A DNA stretch of 64,000 nt from Candidatus Kapaibacterium sp. (GCA_004292595.1 RDXM01000125.1:62001-126000), one strand, 5' to 3'. Positions 16,292 to 26,058 are shown, counted from the stretch's first letter. Made by a program: numbers and translations. The notes: generated by a model from the letters alone, not told the origin.

Positions 16292-18097
16292 ATGAAGCAA
16301 TATCGCAATTTCTGTATCATCGCCCACATCGACCATGGAAAATCCACGCTGGCAGACCGCCTCTTGGAATACACGGGAACGCTCCAAAAGCGTGAAATGA
16401 CGATGAACCAAATGCTGGACTCGAATCCCCTAGAGCAGGAACGCGGCATCACGATTAAGCTCCATGCGATTCAAATGCGCTACACCGCGCTAAACCAAGA
16501 AAACTACATCCTGAATCTCATTGACACGCCTGGACACGTGGACTTTTCCTACGAGGTTTCGCGCTCGCTCGCTGCGTGTGAAGGTGCGCTCCTCGTCGTG
16601 GATGCAACGCAGGGCGTGGAAGCACAGACGATTAGCAACCTGTATCTCGCTATTGAAGCGGGTTTGGAGATTATTCCCGTCATCAACAAAATTGACCTTC
16701 CAAGTGCCGTTACGACGATTGATTCCGTAAAGCAGCAAGTCATGGATTTGATTGGCTGCAAAGAAGAAGATATGATTTTGGCTTCAGGCAAGTCTGGTAT
16801 TGGTATTCAGGATATTTTGGAAGCTGTTGTCAAGCGCATTCCCGCACCAAAAGGCAATCCCGAAGCACCGCTCCGCGCCCTCATTTATGATTCGCACTTC
16901 GACCCGTACTTGGGCGTTGTTGTGAATGCGCGAGTGATTGACGGACGTATCCGCGAGAAAGATAAAATCTACTTCTACGCGACTGATAAAGTCTATGAAG
17001 TGGAAGAATGCGGGTATATGAAAATGAGCCGCGTCCGCACGGGCGAAATTGCGGCGGGCGATGTAGGCTACATCACGGCGAGCATCAAAAATCTGCACGA
17101 TACCAAAGTTGGCGATACTGTTACGCACAACGAGCCGCGTGGTCCGCGCATTGAGGGCTTCAAGGAAGTAAAACCGATGGTCTTTAGCGGGATTTATCCT
17201 GCCGATAGCGATGATTTCGAGAATCTCCGCGAAGCATTGCAAAAACTTTCACTGAACGATTCGGCAATTAGTTTCGAGCCAGAAAGCTCGGTCGCGCTTG
17301 GATTCGGCTTCCGATGTGGCTTCTTGGGCTTGTTGCATATGGAAATTGTGCAGGAACGCCTTGAGCGCGAATTTGGGCAAACGATTGTGACAACAGTCCC
17401 AACGGTGCGCTATCGCTTGGAACTGACCAACGGCACCGAAAGCTGGATTGAATCGCCCGCGCAAATGCCCGACAACGTGAGTTCTATCAATGAAATTTAC
17501 GAACCATTTATCAAAGCGCAGATTATCACGCCGTCCGAGTATATTGGCGTGATTATGAAGCTCTGTATGGACCGTCGTGGTATTTTCTTGGCGACAAATT
17601 ACATCACCGAAACCCGCGTAGAAATGATGTTTGAGTTGCCACTCAGCGAAGTGATTTTTGACTTTTTCGACAAACTCAAATCTGGCACACGCGGCTACGC
17701 CTCGCTCGACTACGAGCCAATCGATTTGCGACCAGGTGACCTTATCAAACTCGACATTCTCTTGAACGGAGAGCCTGTTGATGCCCTTTCCAGCATTGTT
17801 CACCGCCAAAAAGCATACGATTGGGGACGCAAACTTTGCAGTAAACTCAAAGAGCTTATTCCGCGTCAAATGTTTGAAGTGGCGATACAGGCTGCTATCG
17901 GCGCGAAAATTGTTGCCCGCGACAACATCAGCGCGATTCGCAAAAACGTTCTTGCCAAGTGCTACGGCGGCGATATTTCCCGTAAGCGCAAGCTCCTCGA
18001 CAAACAAAAAGAAGGTAAAAAGCGCATGAAGCAAATCGGGCGCGTCGAAGTTCCGCAGGAGGCATTCCTTGCTGTGTTGAGCATTGATGACGACTAG
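16292..18097 (+). CDS. lepA: Elongation factor 4 (LepA), ribosome back-translocating GTPase
   Basis: A 601-residue translational GTPase of normal length. G1 AHIDHGKST, the switch region ERGITIK, G3 DTPGHVDF, G4 NKIDLP and the EF4-specific C-terminal domain (RLVYEMPL-like [18 protein letters not shown], then [29 protein letters not shown] split over two segments) are all present. It acts on the ribosome to reverse or remodel aberrant translocation and in 30S biogenesis. ATG 16292 gives [19 protein letters not shown], matching the family start; the frame is open back to 16136 but without homology. It sits downstream of mreB and upstream of lepB, an arrangement reminiscent of lepA-lepB in other bacteria. 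Confidence 0.97.
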   Translation: MKQYRNFCIIAHIDHGKSTLADRLLEYTGTLQKREMTMNQMLDSNPLEQERGITIKLHAIQMRYTALNQENYILNLIDTPGHVDFSYEVSRSLAACEGALLVVDATQGVEAQTISNLYLAIEAGLEIIPVINKIDLPSAVTTIDSVKQQVMDLIGCKEEDMILASGKSGIGIQDILEAVVKRIPAPKGNPEAPLRALIYDSHFDPYLGVVVNARVIDGRIREKDKIYFYATDKVYEVEECGYMKMSRVRTGEIAAGDVGYITASIKNLHDTKVGDTVTHNEPRGPRIEGFKEVKPMVFSGIYPADSDDFENLREALQKLSLNDSAISFEPESSVALGFGFRCGFLGLLHMEIVQERLEREFGQTIVTTVPTVRYRLELTNGTESWIESPAQMPDNVSSINEIYEPFIKAQIITPSEYIGVIMKLCMDRRGIFLATNYITETRVEMMFELPLSEVIFDFFDKLKSGTRGYASLDYEPIDLRPGDLIKLDILLNGEPVDALSSIVHRQKAYDWGRKLCSKLKELIPRQMFEVAIQAAIGAKIVARDNISAIRKNVLAKCYGGDISRKRKLLDKQKEGKKRMKQIGRVEVPQEAFLAVLSIDDD

Positions 18098-18269
18098 AAG
18101 CAAGGATGAAATCTGAGGGCTGAAGGATGAGGTTTTATGCGCGATTTGAAGCGTGAATCTTTGTCGTGCGTCGTGCGTACAAGATGTTGTTGATTCAATA
18201 CTTCAGCCGCTTTGTCTGTATAATGCCTGAATAAGTACAAAAACCCGTTTGCCAGATTTTCTCACGATT

Positions 18270-18428
18270 ATGAACAGCTCACCATCTTTGTCTCTTGCCA
18301 CCAAAGAACAAGTTGTAGAGGCACTTGAAGACTCTGCACTCGGCATTGCCATTGAAGCAGGGCAGCAACAGGATTTTGTAAGCGAAGAAGAAATTATGAG
18401 TTTTCTTTGTTCGTTGTCTGCATCGTAA
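18270..18428 (+). CDS. Small acidic hypothetical protein (52 aa)
   Basis: ATG at 18270 opens a 52-codon frame MNSSPSLSLATKEQVVEALE... ending ...IMSFLCSLSAS. It is acidic with two predicted helices, and lies between lepA and lepB. TATAAT at 18219-18224 could be its promoter -10. Codon use resembles the neighbours. I do not recognise the family. It may be a genuine small protein, or a leader for lepB, whose ATG is 50 bp downstream. Confidence 0.45.
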   Translation: MNSSPSLSLATKEQVVEALEDSALGIAIEAGQQQDFVSEEEIMSFLCSLSAS

Positions 18429-18477
18429 AGAATTGTACAAATACTTTCCGTAAAAAAATTACTTTCACTCCCCAACT

Positions 18478-19470
18478 ATGGCAAAATCTCTCGACCAAAT
18501 CCGCGCCGAAGAACAGCGCAAAAAGGGCGGAAAAATCAACACAGCAAAGTCGGAAAACCGCTCCAATTCTAGCGCAAACGGCTCTTCTAAGAAACCAGAT
18601 AACGACGCTGTAACGCTTTCCTTAGGCGAAATCGCGCTTTCGTGGTTGCGCACGGTTGGCGGCGCGTTTGCAATGGTGATGGTGCTCAATGGCGTGCTGA
18701 TTGCCTCGTTTGTTGTGCCAACTGGTTCGATGGAAGGCACAGTTATGACGGGCGATTTCTTGTTTGTCAATAAATTCATCTACGGACCTTCCACGCCGCA
18801 GATGATTCCGATTCTCAATATCCCGCTTCCGTACTACCGTTTTCCAGGCATCCGCGAGCCGAAAAAGGGCGATGTCATTGTTTTTATTTTCCCTGGAAAC
18901 CGCGATGAAGCAAAGCCAGCAGAGTTTCAGTATTACTTAAAACGCTGCGTTGCCACTTCTGGCGACACCTTGACGATTCGCAATAAGCAAATCTACATCA
19001 ACGGCGTAGCAAGCCCGCTTCCGCCTGACGGGCGTGTGAGTAATTTCATTGCTGGAGCTGATTCCGACGACCAATACCGCACGTTTCCTATCGGTTTGAA
19101 TTTTACCCGCGATAATTACGGTCCGATACGCATCCCCAAAAAAGGCGATGTCGTTCAGCTCACTCTCAGCAATCTCGCGCAATGGGATACGTTTATCCGC
19201 CGCGAAGGGCATGAAGTTACGACCAATGGCGAGCAAGTAATGATTGATGGCAAAGCAGCAACATCCTACACCGTGCAGCGCGATTACTGCTTCGGCATGG
19301 GCGACAACCGCGACAATAGCTTGGATAGCCGCTACTGGGGTTTTGTGCCAGTGCAAGATGTCGTCGGAACGCCGCTTATCGTCTATTGGTCGTGGGACAC
19401 GAATCTTTTGGTTTTTGTTGATAAATTCAAAACCTTGCGTCCAGAACGCTTTGGTAAAGTTATCAATTAA
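18478..19470 (+). CDS. lepB: Signal peptidase I
   Basis: A 330-residue membrane protease that removes signal peptides from Sec-exported proteins on the periplasmic side. After a Lys/Ser/Asn-rich cytoplasmic tail (1-45) comes one membrane helix (about 52-78). The catalytic Ser84 is in VPTGSMEGT, the general base Lys155 in YYLKRCVATSGD, and box E is GDNRDNSLDSRYWGFVP. The insertion between boxes D and E (about 185-255) is longer than in E. coli and is usual in Bacteroidota/Chlorobiota. An intrinsic terminator at 19508-19540 ends the unit. Confidence 0.95.
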   Translation: MAKSLDQIRAEEQRKKGGKINTAKSENRSNSSANGSSKKPDNDAVTLSLGEIALSWLRTVGGAFAMVMVLNGVLIASFVVPTGSMEGTVMTGDFLFVNKFIYGPSTPQMIPILNIPLPYYRFPGIREPKKGDVIVFIFPGNRDEAKPAEFQYYLKRCVATSGDTLTIRNKQIYINGVASPLPPDGRVSNFIAGADSDDQYRTFPIGLNFTRDNYGPIRIPKKGDVVQLTLSNLAQWDTFIRREGHEVTTNGEQVMIDGKAATSYTVQRDYCFGMGDNRDNSLDSRYWGFVPVQDVVGTPLIVYWSWDTNLLVFVDKFKTLRPERFGKVIN

Positions 19471-19507
19471 ATTTGCACAATGACGTTTACACAATTACAT
19501 TTGCTCC

Positions 19508-19540
19508 GCCCTGCAATCATGCTGTTTGTAGGGCTTTTTT
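19508..19540 (+). terminator. Intrinsic terminator downstream of lepB
   Basis: Stem GCCCTGCAA/TTGTAGGGC (one G-U pair), 9 nt loop, then six T residues. It lies upstream of ATG 19579, which argues against starting the next gene at 19480. Confidence 0.8.
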
Positions 19541-19578
19541 ATGTGAAAGTTTCATTACCCTCTCATTCTCAAAGCCGC

Positions 19579-19782
19579 ATGAATACTGACCTTTCAAACG
19601 ATTCCGAAGAATACGATTACGAAAGCTATTTGGAGCATGAAGATTTTCAAGAATTCGTACGCGACGCAGCGAGGCAATTTCTCGCCGAAGCTAGCACCGA
19701 AGAGCTTGCGGAGATAGTCTTTGGCGATATGGATGAAGCAATTGAAGCCTTCAACGAGGCTGATGAAACAGACGAAGCATAA
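19579..19782 (+). CDS. Small acidic hypothetical protein (67 aa)
   Basis: Starts MNTDLSNDSEEYDYESYL and is strongly acidic (many Glu and Asp, few Lys or Arg). Predicted helices cover residues 20-60 (FQEFVRDAARQFLAEAS, DMDEAIEAFNEADE). The frame continues upstream to 19480, but that region contains the lepB terminator, so the ATG at 19579 is preferred. Bounded downstream by a hairpin terminator. No family recognised; high acidity is compatible with a small regulatory or chaperone-like protein, but that is speculation. Confidence 0.6.
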   Translation: MNTDLSNDSEEYDYESYLEHEDFQEFVRDAARQFLAEASTEELAEIVFGDMDEAIEAFNEADETDEA

Positions 19783-19790
19783 AACACAAA

Positions 19791-19827
19791 AAGCTCGAAA
19801 GCCTAATTTGACGAGGCTTCCGAGCTT
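19791..19827. terminator. Bidirectional hairpin between convergent small genes
   Basis: AAGCTCG-A-AAGCCT pairs with AGGCTT-C-CGAGCTT. Read leftward it is followed by TTTTTGTGTTTT, a good T tract for the minus-strand gene at 19868; read rightward the tract is weaker (CAAAAATTT). Confidence 0.75.
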
Positions 19828-19867
19828 CAAAAATTTCATACTTCAACCTTCAGATTTCATCCTTTCT

Positions 19868-20164
19868 TCAGCATCCCCAGCGACGACCGCGTCCACCACC
19901 CCAGCCGCCGAAGCGTGGTGCGAAATTACGACGCGGGACAATGATTGCTGGCGGCGGGACAATAATCGGTCCGCGCTGAAAGAAGCCGCGTGGCTGCCCG
20001 TAGGTGGTGAATCCTGGCGAAATAGGACGACCCGGAAAGCCGCCACCAAGCACGTAGCGCGGCTGCGCACACGAACTCATTGCCGAAAAGCAACAACAAG
20101 TAAACATAATCAAACAAGCAGAAGACAATGCCGAAAATCGGCTTGGTTTCGAGAAACGACGCAT
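19868..20164 (-). CDS. Small secreted Gly/Pro/Arg-rich protein
   Basis: A 98-residue protein with a signal-peptide-like N-terminus (MRRFSKPSRFSALSSACLIM, then FTCCCFSAMSSCAQ) and possible lipidation at one of the Cys residues. The rest is a low-complexity basic tail with PGRPISPGF, GPIIVPPPAIIVPRR and GGWGGGRGRR. Convergent with the upstream acidic gene and separated by a hairpin terminator. Similar short Gly/Arg-rich lipoproteins occur widely without known function. An opposite-strand frame overlaps it but has no signal. Confidence 0.6.
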   Translation of the reverse strand: MRRFSKPSRFSALSSACLIMFTCCCFSAMSSCAQPRYVLGGGFPGRPISPGFTTYGQPRGFFQRGPIIVPPPAIIVPRRNFAPRFGGWGGGRGRRWGC

Positions 20165-20344
20165 GGCTGCACCTTTGGAAAAAAGTGGAACAAACAGAGA
20201 AAAAATGTAAAAGTGTTGTCGTGGTGTCTATACTAAAACTGACTCTATACTAAAACTGACGAAGTGCGGCGATAAAAGGTTTAAATGCCGCCAGTGCTAC
20301 CAGTTTTTTGCCTTTTTCAATCAACAATTCCGCACACAGATTTC

Positions 20345-21064
20345 ATGAACAGTTCGCCCGTTCACAGCTCGCAAACAAGTATTCATGCCGACCTTGAGCG
20401 TTTGGTGCGAAAACACGCAGCGACGGAATATTTGCGCCCCATTCCGCCCTTTAGTGCTGCGGTGTTTGCGGAAATCTGCGGAACGGTACAACAATGGCTT
20501 CAAGAACATCCTAGCGCAAGCATTGTGCTGGATTCTTGCTGCGGAACGGGCGAAAGCACAGCGCACCTCGCTCGCCGCCATACAAACGCTTTTGTGATTG
20601 GCATTGACAAATCCGCGCACCGCACAAAAAAACACGGGCAATTAGAACATAATAACGACAGCACAGAAACAAGGAATTATCAAGTCTGGCGGGCAGATTG
20701 CGAAGATATTTGGCGACTTTTACCAACGCTCTTCCGCGAGCAAAAAATTATCTGCGAAAAGCATTATTGCTTGTACCCAAATCCTTATCCAAAGCCGCAC
20801 CACATCTTGCGTCGCTGGCACGGTCATCCGCTCTTTTCCCATATGCTTGCTCTCAGCGCGGAAACGGAAATGCGCACAAATTGGCGCGTGTACGCCGAAG
20901 AATGTGCCGAAGCCGCACGAATACTGGGCTACACGGCACATTACCAAGAACTAAGTATTGATGCGCCTTTTGGAGATGCAATGACCGCTTTCGAGCGCAA
21001 ATACGCCGCGAGCGGGCATACGCTCTACAAAATTTGCATGACAAAGCAGCATGAATTTTCCTAA
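20345..21064 (+). CDS. TrmB-like SAM-dependent methyltransferase (probable tRNA m7G methyltransferase relative)
   Basis: A 239-residue Rossmann methyltransferase. The SAM-binding strand is VLDSCCGTGESTAHLA (DxCCGTGxS instead of DxGCGxG), followed by FVIGIDKSAHRTKKH and WRADCEDIWRLL. CLYPNPYPKPHHILRRWHGH corresponds to the TrmB substrate motif PDPWPKKRHxKRR. ATG 20345 (MNSSPVHSS) is preferred; ATG 20285 would add 20 residues. It is more divergent than housekeeping TrmB, so tRNA G46 methylation is the best inference rather than certain. No operon partners. Confidence 0.75.
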   Translation: MNSSPVHSSQTSIHADLERLVRKHAATEYLRPIPPFSAAVFAEICGTVQQWLQEHPSASIVLDSCCGTGESTAHLARRHTNAFVIGIDKSAHRTKKHGQLEHNNDSTETRNYQVWRADCEDIWRLLPTLFREQKIICEKHYCLYPNPYPKPHHILRRWHGHPLFSHMLALSAETEMRTNWRVYAEECAEAARILGYTAHYQELSIDAPFGDAMTAFERKYAASGHTLYKICMTKQHEFS

Positions 21065-21253
21065 ACGCAAGCATATTTGGGCAGTACAGGCAATTCTTGT
21101 TGTGCGATTCTCGACAAAATGCTAGTTTTGAACTGCTTGTAATGAAGCTCTTTTTGTTCACGAACTTCGTCATCACCACACGCGCAGCGCAGAAAATGAG
21201 CGTGCTGAATTTCGTACTTTCTTCTTTTCATCTTTCTCATTAAGGATTTTACT

Positions 21254-21601
21254 ATGGCTATTCGTATTACTTCTGATTGCATCAACTGTGGCGCGTGCGA
21301 GCCGGAATGCCCCAACACCGCCATTTACGAACCCGCAGTATCGTGGAAATTAGGCGACAAAGAATTTTCCGATTCCACCTCACCAGGCGGCTTCCAAAGC
21401 GACTTTTACTCCAATGAAGTCTATTTTATTGTGCCAGACAAATGTACCGAATGCGTTGGTTTCCACGACGAACCCCAGTGCGCGGCGGTCTGCCCAGTGG
21501 ATTGCTGCTTGCCCGACCCCGAAAACGTTGAAACACAGGAAAATCTCTTGAAAAAAGTGGACTTCTTGAACGGTATTGATGCAGCGCGTCTCAGGAATTA
21601 A
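21254..21601 (+). CDS. 2[4Fe-4S] ferredoxin, Alvin type
   Basis: A 115-residue soluble electron carrier. The first cluster motif is [12 protein letters not shown]. The second is [22 protein letters not shown], with the eight-residue insertion between the second and third Cys that defines Allochromatium-type ferredoxins of low potential. A central insertion (residues 25-65, with SFQSDFYS-like aromatic residues) and a C-terminal helix extend it beyond the usual ~80 residues, as seen in other Bacteroidota/Chlorobiota members. AAGGATTTT precedes the ATG. Its redox partner is not encoded nearby. Confidence 0.92.
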   Translation: MAIRITSDCINCGACEPECPNTAIYEPAVSWKLGDKEFSDSTSPGGFQSDFYSNEVYFIVPDKCTECVGFHDEPQCAAVCPVDCCLPDPENVETQENLLKKVDFLNGIDAARLRN

Positions 21602-21612
21602 GATTCTCGCTT

Positions 21613-21769
21613 GCTAGTCAAGTCATGATTTTTTGGGACGCAGATGAAGATGATTGAATGGATAAAGATGATAAAAGAAGAGAAAAATATCAAGGTTATA
21701 TGTACATTCGCTCCATCATCTTCATCAATACAATCATCTTCAATCTGCGTCCCCCTTTCATTGCTGAAC
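21613..21769. repeat. Family B dispersed inverted repeat, copy 2
   Basis: GGGACGCAGATGAAGATGATTG at the left and its inverted counterpart ending CAATCTGCGTCCCCC at the right, with about 50 bp between arms. The left flank (GTCAAGTCATGATTTTTT) matches the right flank of copies 1 and 3 inverted. The right flank (TTTCATTGCTGAA) matches the left flank of copy 3 inverted, so this copy has the opposite orientation to copy 3. Confidence 0.75.
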
Positions 21770-21878
21770 CTCTCTGAGCCGTTATCATTCTCGAACAGTA
21801 GCATCATCAAAAATAAGACCCTTGAGTAAAAATTGAGAGCCTCACCCAATCAACAAAGCTGCCCAAATTCTCATTGTC

Positions 21879-24287
21879 ATGGCACAAAACAAATCTTCCG
21901 CATCTCGCAAAAACAATCCGCCAATTTCTCGCGTTCAGTCTGCGCAAGCAGCAAAATCTCCCCCAAACCCCGCATCATTTAGCATTCCTCTGTGGTCGGC
22001 GTTGCTCATTTTTCTTGGTGCAACGCTCGTTTTTTTTCGCGCCCAGCTTTTTGGTGATGCCTATTTTTGGGAAGATTTTACGGAATATGTGTATCCAGCA
22101 CAATCCTTTGCAGCCCAGTATTTGCGGGGCGGACAGCTTCCTTTTTGGAATCCATTCAGCTTTTCGGGAATGCCCTTTTTAGCGGATGTTGCTGTTGGAT
22201 TTTTCTATCCGCCGAATATGCTCATGGCGGCGTTTGTGGAGAATGGAAAATTGCCCGTTCTCGCGCTTGAACTGCTCATCATTGCTCACTTTCTGCTTGC
22301 GCAATGCACCATGTACGCACTTATGCGCTCGCTGAAGGTCAGCGACGCTGGAAGCCTGATTGCAGCACTCTCCTACGGCTTTTCAGGGATTATGGTGCAT
22401 CACGTCTTTCACCCAATGATGATTGCCCATTTTGCGTGGTTTCCGCTCGCATTTTTGCATTTCCGTCAGGCGTTGTGGAATGACGAAGCTCCGAGCCGCC
22501 GCTTTCTCAACTCGCTTGTAAGTGGCATCGTTCTTGGCGTGATGATGCTTTCTGGGCATCCGCAAACGACATTGTATTTGGTGCTGTTTCTCTTTTTCTA
22601 CACGCTCTGGGTTGTGGTAATGCGCCGCACGGAGCTTCTGAAAAAACCGCTTGAATTGCTTCAAACAGGCATTGCTGCTGCTTTGCCGATACTCGTGGGC
22701 GCGGGATTATTTGCCATTCAATTACTCCATTCACAAGAATTTTCCGCCTATTCCGAGCGCAACGCCATGACCTTTGAACGCGCCTCGCAAGGTTCTATGC
22801 TGCCTGTACAGCTTCTCAGCGCATTTGTTCCAAAAATGTACGGCGGACTAACACCGCCCGCCAACGCAGACGACGGTACACCGCAGTTTTCGTTGGATGG
22901 CACACAATCCTACGATTACTGGGAAACGGCGTTTTATGCGGGTGTTCCAGCAGTGATGCTTGCGATGTTTGCATTTGTTGCGGCATTTGCAAAAAATTCT
23001 TCTCCTAGCCCAAAGACCAGTAATGATGAGGCTTTTGAGCGATTACCTTTGTTTTTATTTCTTGCCATGTTTTTTGGCGCATTCTTCGCGCTCGGTAGCA
23101 ATGGTACGCTGTTCCCGCTCTTTTTCAAAATTCCACTCTTCGACCGCTTCCGTATTCCAGCGCGGATGATTGCCTTTGCGACGCTGGCAATCAGTATTGG
23201 TGCGGGGTTGGGCTTTGATGCGCTTTTTCGACGCACGGCAATCGGTATGGAAAATGTTGGCGTGAAGCATCTCGCACTTGGCTTCGGAATAGGGTTGTTG
23301 CTGTGTTGTCTTGCCGTTACTGCTGCACAAGCAGGCACAGGTGGCGGGTTGGCGATTCTTTTTGCCGTCAGCACGATTCTCTGCGCCGCTCTTGCATGGC
23401 GAAATATGCTGCATCCCTTGATGATATGCGCTATTCTGGCACTTTGCACCTTGATTGATACCAACAACGCTGGAGCAGGATTTAATGCGAATCGCCAACA
23501 TCCTCTGGATGATTACACACAGGCAGAGACGCGGCTTGCAGTCTTTCGCGCCGATTTCACCCAACCCGAATCGCTCACGCGCATTTCCGTCCGCGAGCGA
23601 GGCGTGATGGTGGCGCCGCGTAACTTTGGATTGCTTTTTCCAATAATGATGTACGAAGGCTACGCGCCGCTTTTGGTAGAACGCCGCTTGCCGCCTGCTC
23701 CAACAGCCGATAAAACCTACGACCTCATCAATTTAGGCTATCAAATTGCGATTGACACTGCCCAGCAAACCGTATCGTTACGCGAGCGCCCGAACAAGTA
23801 TGCTCACGCCAGAATGCTCTACTCCGCCGTGCAGACCAGTACTGATGAGGCTTCCACGAAAAAGGTACTCGTTGCGGGCAAGATTGATTTTGACAACCAA
23901 GTAAGCATTGAAAAGCCGCTTCCCTTCTCGCTTTCGGGCGATTCTGCGAAAAATATTGCGCACACCATTCGCTGCGAAAATTATTCTGCCAATAGCATGA
24001 CCTATCGCGTGGAAACCGCACAAAATGGACTTCTGCTGCTCGCTGAAATTTGGTATCCAGCGTGGAAAGCCAGCATTGACGGGCAAAGCACGGAAATTTT
24101 GCGAGTGAATTACAGTATGCGCGGCATTGCTGTTCCGAAAGGCACACACACCATCACGCTCCGCTACGATTCCGATGCCTTCCGCTTGGGAGCATGGATA
24201 AGCCTTGCAACACTGATATTTGCTTGTGTTGGAATTGTTGTGCTGGTTGTGAAGCGTCCTGCATCACAGGCGCACGCCGCCGAGTAG
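21879..24287 (+). CDS. YfhO-family polytopic membrane protein
   Basis: An 802-residue membrane protein with 12 or more hydrophobic helices and a C-terminal soluble beta domain. YfhO hallmarks are FGDAYFWEDFTEYVYPAQ near residue 50, GGQLPFWNPFSFSGMPFLAD, GHPQTTLYL, and the late WYPAWKASIDG...GTHTITLRYD segment followed by a last helix. Members are GT-C glycosyltransferase-like and are linked in Firmicutes to lipoteichoic acid or glycolipid decoration; in Bacteroidota the substrate is unknown. An N-terminal ~35-residue Ser/Asn/Pro-rich tail precedes the first helix. Single-gene unit. Confidence 0.88.
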   Translation: MAQNKSSASRKNNPPISRVQSAQAAKSPPNPASFSIPLWSALLIFLGATLVFFRAQLFGDAYFWEDFTEYVYPAQSFAAQYLRGGQLPFWNPFSFSGMPFLADVAVGFFYPPNMLMAAFVENGKLPVLALELLIIAHFLLAQCTMYALMRSLKVSDAGSLIAALSYGFSGIMVHHVFHPMMIAHFAWFPLAFLHFRQALWNDEAPSRRFLNSLVSGIVLGVMMLSGHPQTTLYLVLFLFFYTLWVVVMRRTELLKKPLELLQTGIAAALPILVGAGLFAIQLLHSQEFSAYSERNAMTFERASQGSMLPVQLLSAFVPKMYGGLTPPANADDGTPQFSLDGTQSYDYWETAFYAGVPAVMLAMFAFVAAFAKNSSPSPKTSNDEAFERLPLFLFLAMFFGAFFALGSNGTLFPLFFKIPLFDRFRIPARMIAFATLAISIGAGLGFDALFRRTAIGMENVGVKHLALGFGIGLLLCCLAVTAAQAGTGGGLAILFAVSTILCAALAWRNMLHPLMICAILALCTLIDTNNAGAGFNANRQHPLDDYTQAETRLAVFRADFTQPESLTRISVRERGVMVAPRNFGLLFPIMMYEGYAPLLVERRLPPAPTADKTYDLINLGYQIAIDTAQQTVSLRERPNKYAHARMLYSAVQTSTDEASTKKVLVAGKIDFDNQVSIEKPLPFSLSGDSAKNIAHTIRCENYSANSMTYRVETAQNGLLLLAEIWYPAWKASIDGQSTEILRVNYSMRGIAVPKGTHTITLRYDSDAFRLGAWISLATLIFACVGIVVLVVKRPASQAHAAE

Positions 24288-24386
24288 GAATGGCTTCAGG
24301 ACACGAAAGAGTAACCTTTTTCGCGCACGGTACGTCTAAATCTTTATTCGATATTTTGGTACACAAATTTCTGAATAGCAGGGAAT

Positions 24387-24475
24387 ATCAGGCTTCAGTG
24401 GCACAGACATTCTTGTCTGTGTTCCCTGCCTGAAACCTGCACCAAATACTCACAGACAGGAATGTCTGTGCCACT
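24387..24475. mobile_element. Family A palindromic element, copy 2 (core)
   Basis: ATCAGGCTTCA followed by the long palindrome GTGGCACAGACATTCTTGTC...GACAGGAATGTCTGTGCCAC (24398-24474). The ATCAGGCTTCAGTGGC entry is shared with copies 1 and 3. Terminal arms and TA ends are not clear here. The stem could also act as a terminator for the YfhO gene. Confidence 0.75.
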
Positions 24476-24527
24476 AAATATTTTTTTGAGCATTCCAATT
24501 TTGCAAAAGAACTTCCTTCCCAGCACT

Positions 24528-25994
24528 ATGACCATCTCGCTCTACAACACGCTTACCCGCTCGCTTGAAGAATTTGTCCCGCTCCACGAAGGGCGCGTAG
24601 CCATGTATTCATGCGGTCCGACGGTGTACAACTATGCGCACATCGGCAATATGCGGGCATTTCTCTTTTCGGATTTACTGCATCGCGTTTTGCGTGTGGT
24701 TGGCGCGTACGATGTGCGCTGGGTGATGAACATTACCGACATTGACGACAAAACCATACGCGACAGTAGCAAAGGCGCAAGCACATGGCGCACGGAAATG
24801 GGCGCACAAAGCGAGGATGCCGTCGAGAATCTACGCCGTTTCACGGAGTTTTATGCGGATGAATTTTTGCAGGATATTGCCACGCTCGGTATCAAGCGCG
24901 AGAATTTTTACAAGGTTCCCTACGCAACGCACTACATGGCTTCAATGCAGCATCTTATCAGGCGTATCGGCGAAAAAGGTATTGCCTACGAGCGCGGTGG
25001 AAGCGTGTATTTCAACGTTGCGGAATGGCGTAAAATCGACACCTACGGGAAATTATTCAAAATTGATGCAGAGAATTTTCAAGAAGGTGTGCGCATTGAT
25101 GCCGATGAATACGACCGCGAAAGCGTGAGCGATTTCGTTCTCTGGAAAGCACAAAAAGACGGCGAACCCGCATGGGACTTTGAGTTTGAAGGCAAAAATT
25201 TGAGCGGTCGTCCGGGTTGGCATATCGAATGCTCGGCGATGGAGCAAGATATTTTGGGCTTGCCGTTCGATATTCACACGGGCGGCGTGGATTTGTGCTT
25301 CCCGCATCACGAAGACGAAATCGCGCAAAGCAAGGCAGGATACGGCGTAGAGCCAACGCGCTATTGGGTTCACAATGAATTTTTGGAAGTGGAGGGGCAG
25401 AAAATGTCCAAGTCGCTCGGCAATTTCTACACCGTCCGCGATTTGCTCCAAAAAGGCATTGACGCGCTGGATATTCGCTGGCTCATGCTTTCGGCGCAAT
25501 ACAGTTCGCGTCTCAATTTCACCTTCGCAGGGCTAGAAGCGGGACGCAAAGCGCGTTTGCGGGTGCAAGACTATATTTTTGGACTCTGGGAAAAAGCTGG
25601 TGCGCAAATACATTCCACCCGCACCGAAACCACCAATACCTTGCGCAGCGCGGTATTCAGCGAATTGGCAAATAATTTGAACACGCCAAAAGCATTTGCT
25701 GAACTTTTTACCTTTATGAATCGTAACGCTGCCTCCGCGTTTGATGCCGCAGAAGCCTCTTCATTGCTCGGTTTCTTTCAAGAATTGAACAATATTTTTG
25801 ATGTGTGGAAATTTGAAGCGCGTCCGGGTGAAACCTTGCAGATTCCCGATGCCGTCAAAGCATTGGCGGAAGAACGTTGGAAAGCTCGCACCATGAAAAA
25901 CTTTGCCGAATCCGACCGCTTGCGTGGTGAACTCGCCGCGCACGGCTTTACGGTGAAGGACAGCAAAGATGGCTATACGCTGGAAAAGGCGTAA
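24528..25994 (+). CDS. cysS: Cysteinyl-tRNA synthetase
   Basis: A 488-residue class I aminoacyl-tRNA synthetase charging tRNA-Cys. The zinc/active-site strand MYSCGPTVYNYAHIGNMR contains the HIGN signature. GRPGWHIECSAME and HHEDEIAQSKA carry other zinc ligands and cysteine-recognition residues, and KMSKS starts at residue 292. The C-terminal helical anticodon region ends at ERWKARTMKNFAESDRLRGEL, typical for CysRS. ATG 24528 (MTISLYNTLTRS) matches family N-termini; the frame upstream runs into the family A repeat. Confidence 0.97.
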   Translation: MTISLYNTLTRSLEEFVPLHEGRVAMYSCGPTVYNYAHIGNMRAFLFSDLLHRVLRVVGAYDVRWVMNITDIDDKTIRDSSKGASTWRTEMGAQSEDAVENLRRFTEFYADEFLQDIATLGIKRENFYKVPYATHYMASMQHLIRRIGEKGIAYERGGSVYFNVAEWRKIDTYGKLFKIDAENFQEGVRIDADEYDRESVSDFVLWKAQKDGEPAWDFEFEGKNLSGRPGWHIECSAMEQDILGLPFDIHTGGVDLCFPHHEDEIAQSKAGYGVEPTRYWVHNEFLEVEGQKMSKSLGNFYTVRDLLQKGIDALDIRWLMLSAQYSSRLNFTFAGLEAGRKARLRVQDYIFGLWEKAGAQIHSTRTETTNTLRSAVFSELANNLNTPKAFAELFTFMNRNAASAFDAAEASSLLGFFQELNNIFDVWKFEARPGETLQIPDAVKALAEERWKARTMKNFAESDRLRGELAAHGFTVKDSKDGYTLEKA

Positions 25995-26058
25995 ATACTG
26001 GCTTTGCTCAGATAGGCTTTGCTAGAGTTTCATCGTTCTTCTGTTTATTTTCCACTAG

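Noticed and set aside
19721-20236. 171-codon plus-strand frame opposite the Gly-rich secreted protein
   Set aside because: It runs through the bidirectional terminator and overlaps the end of the acidic gene; the minus-strand frame has a signal peptide and is the better gene.
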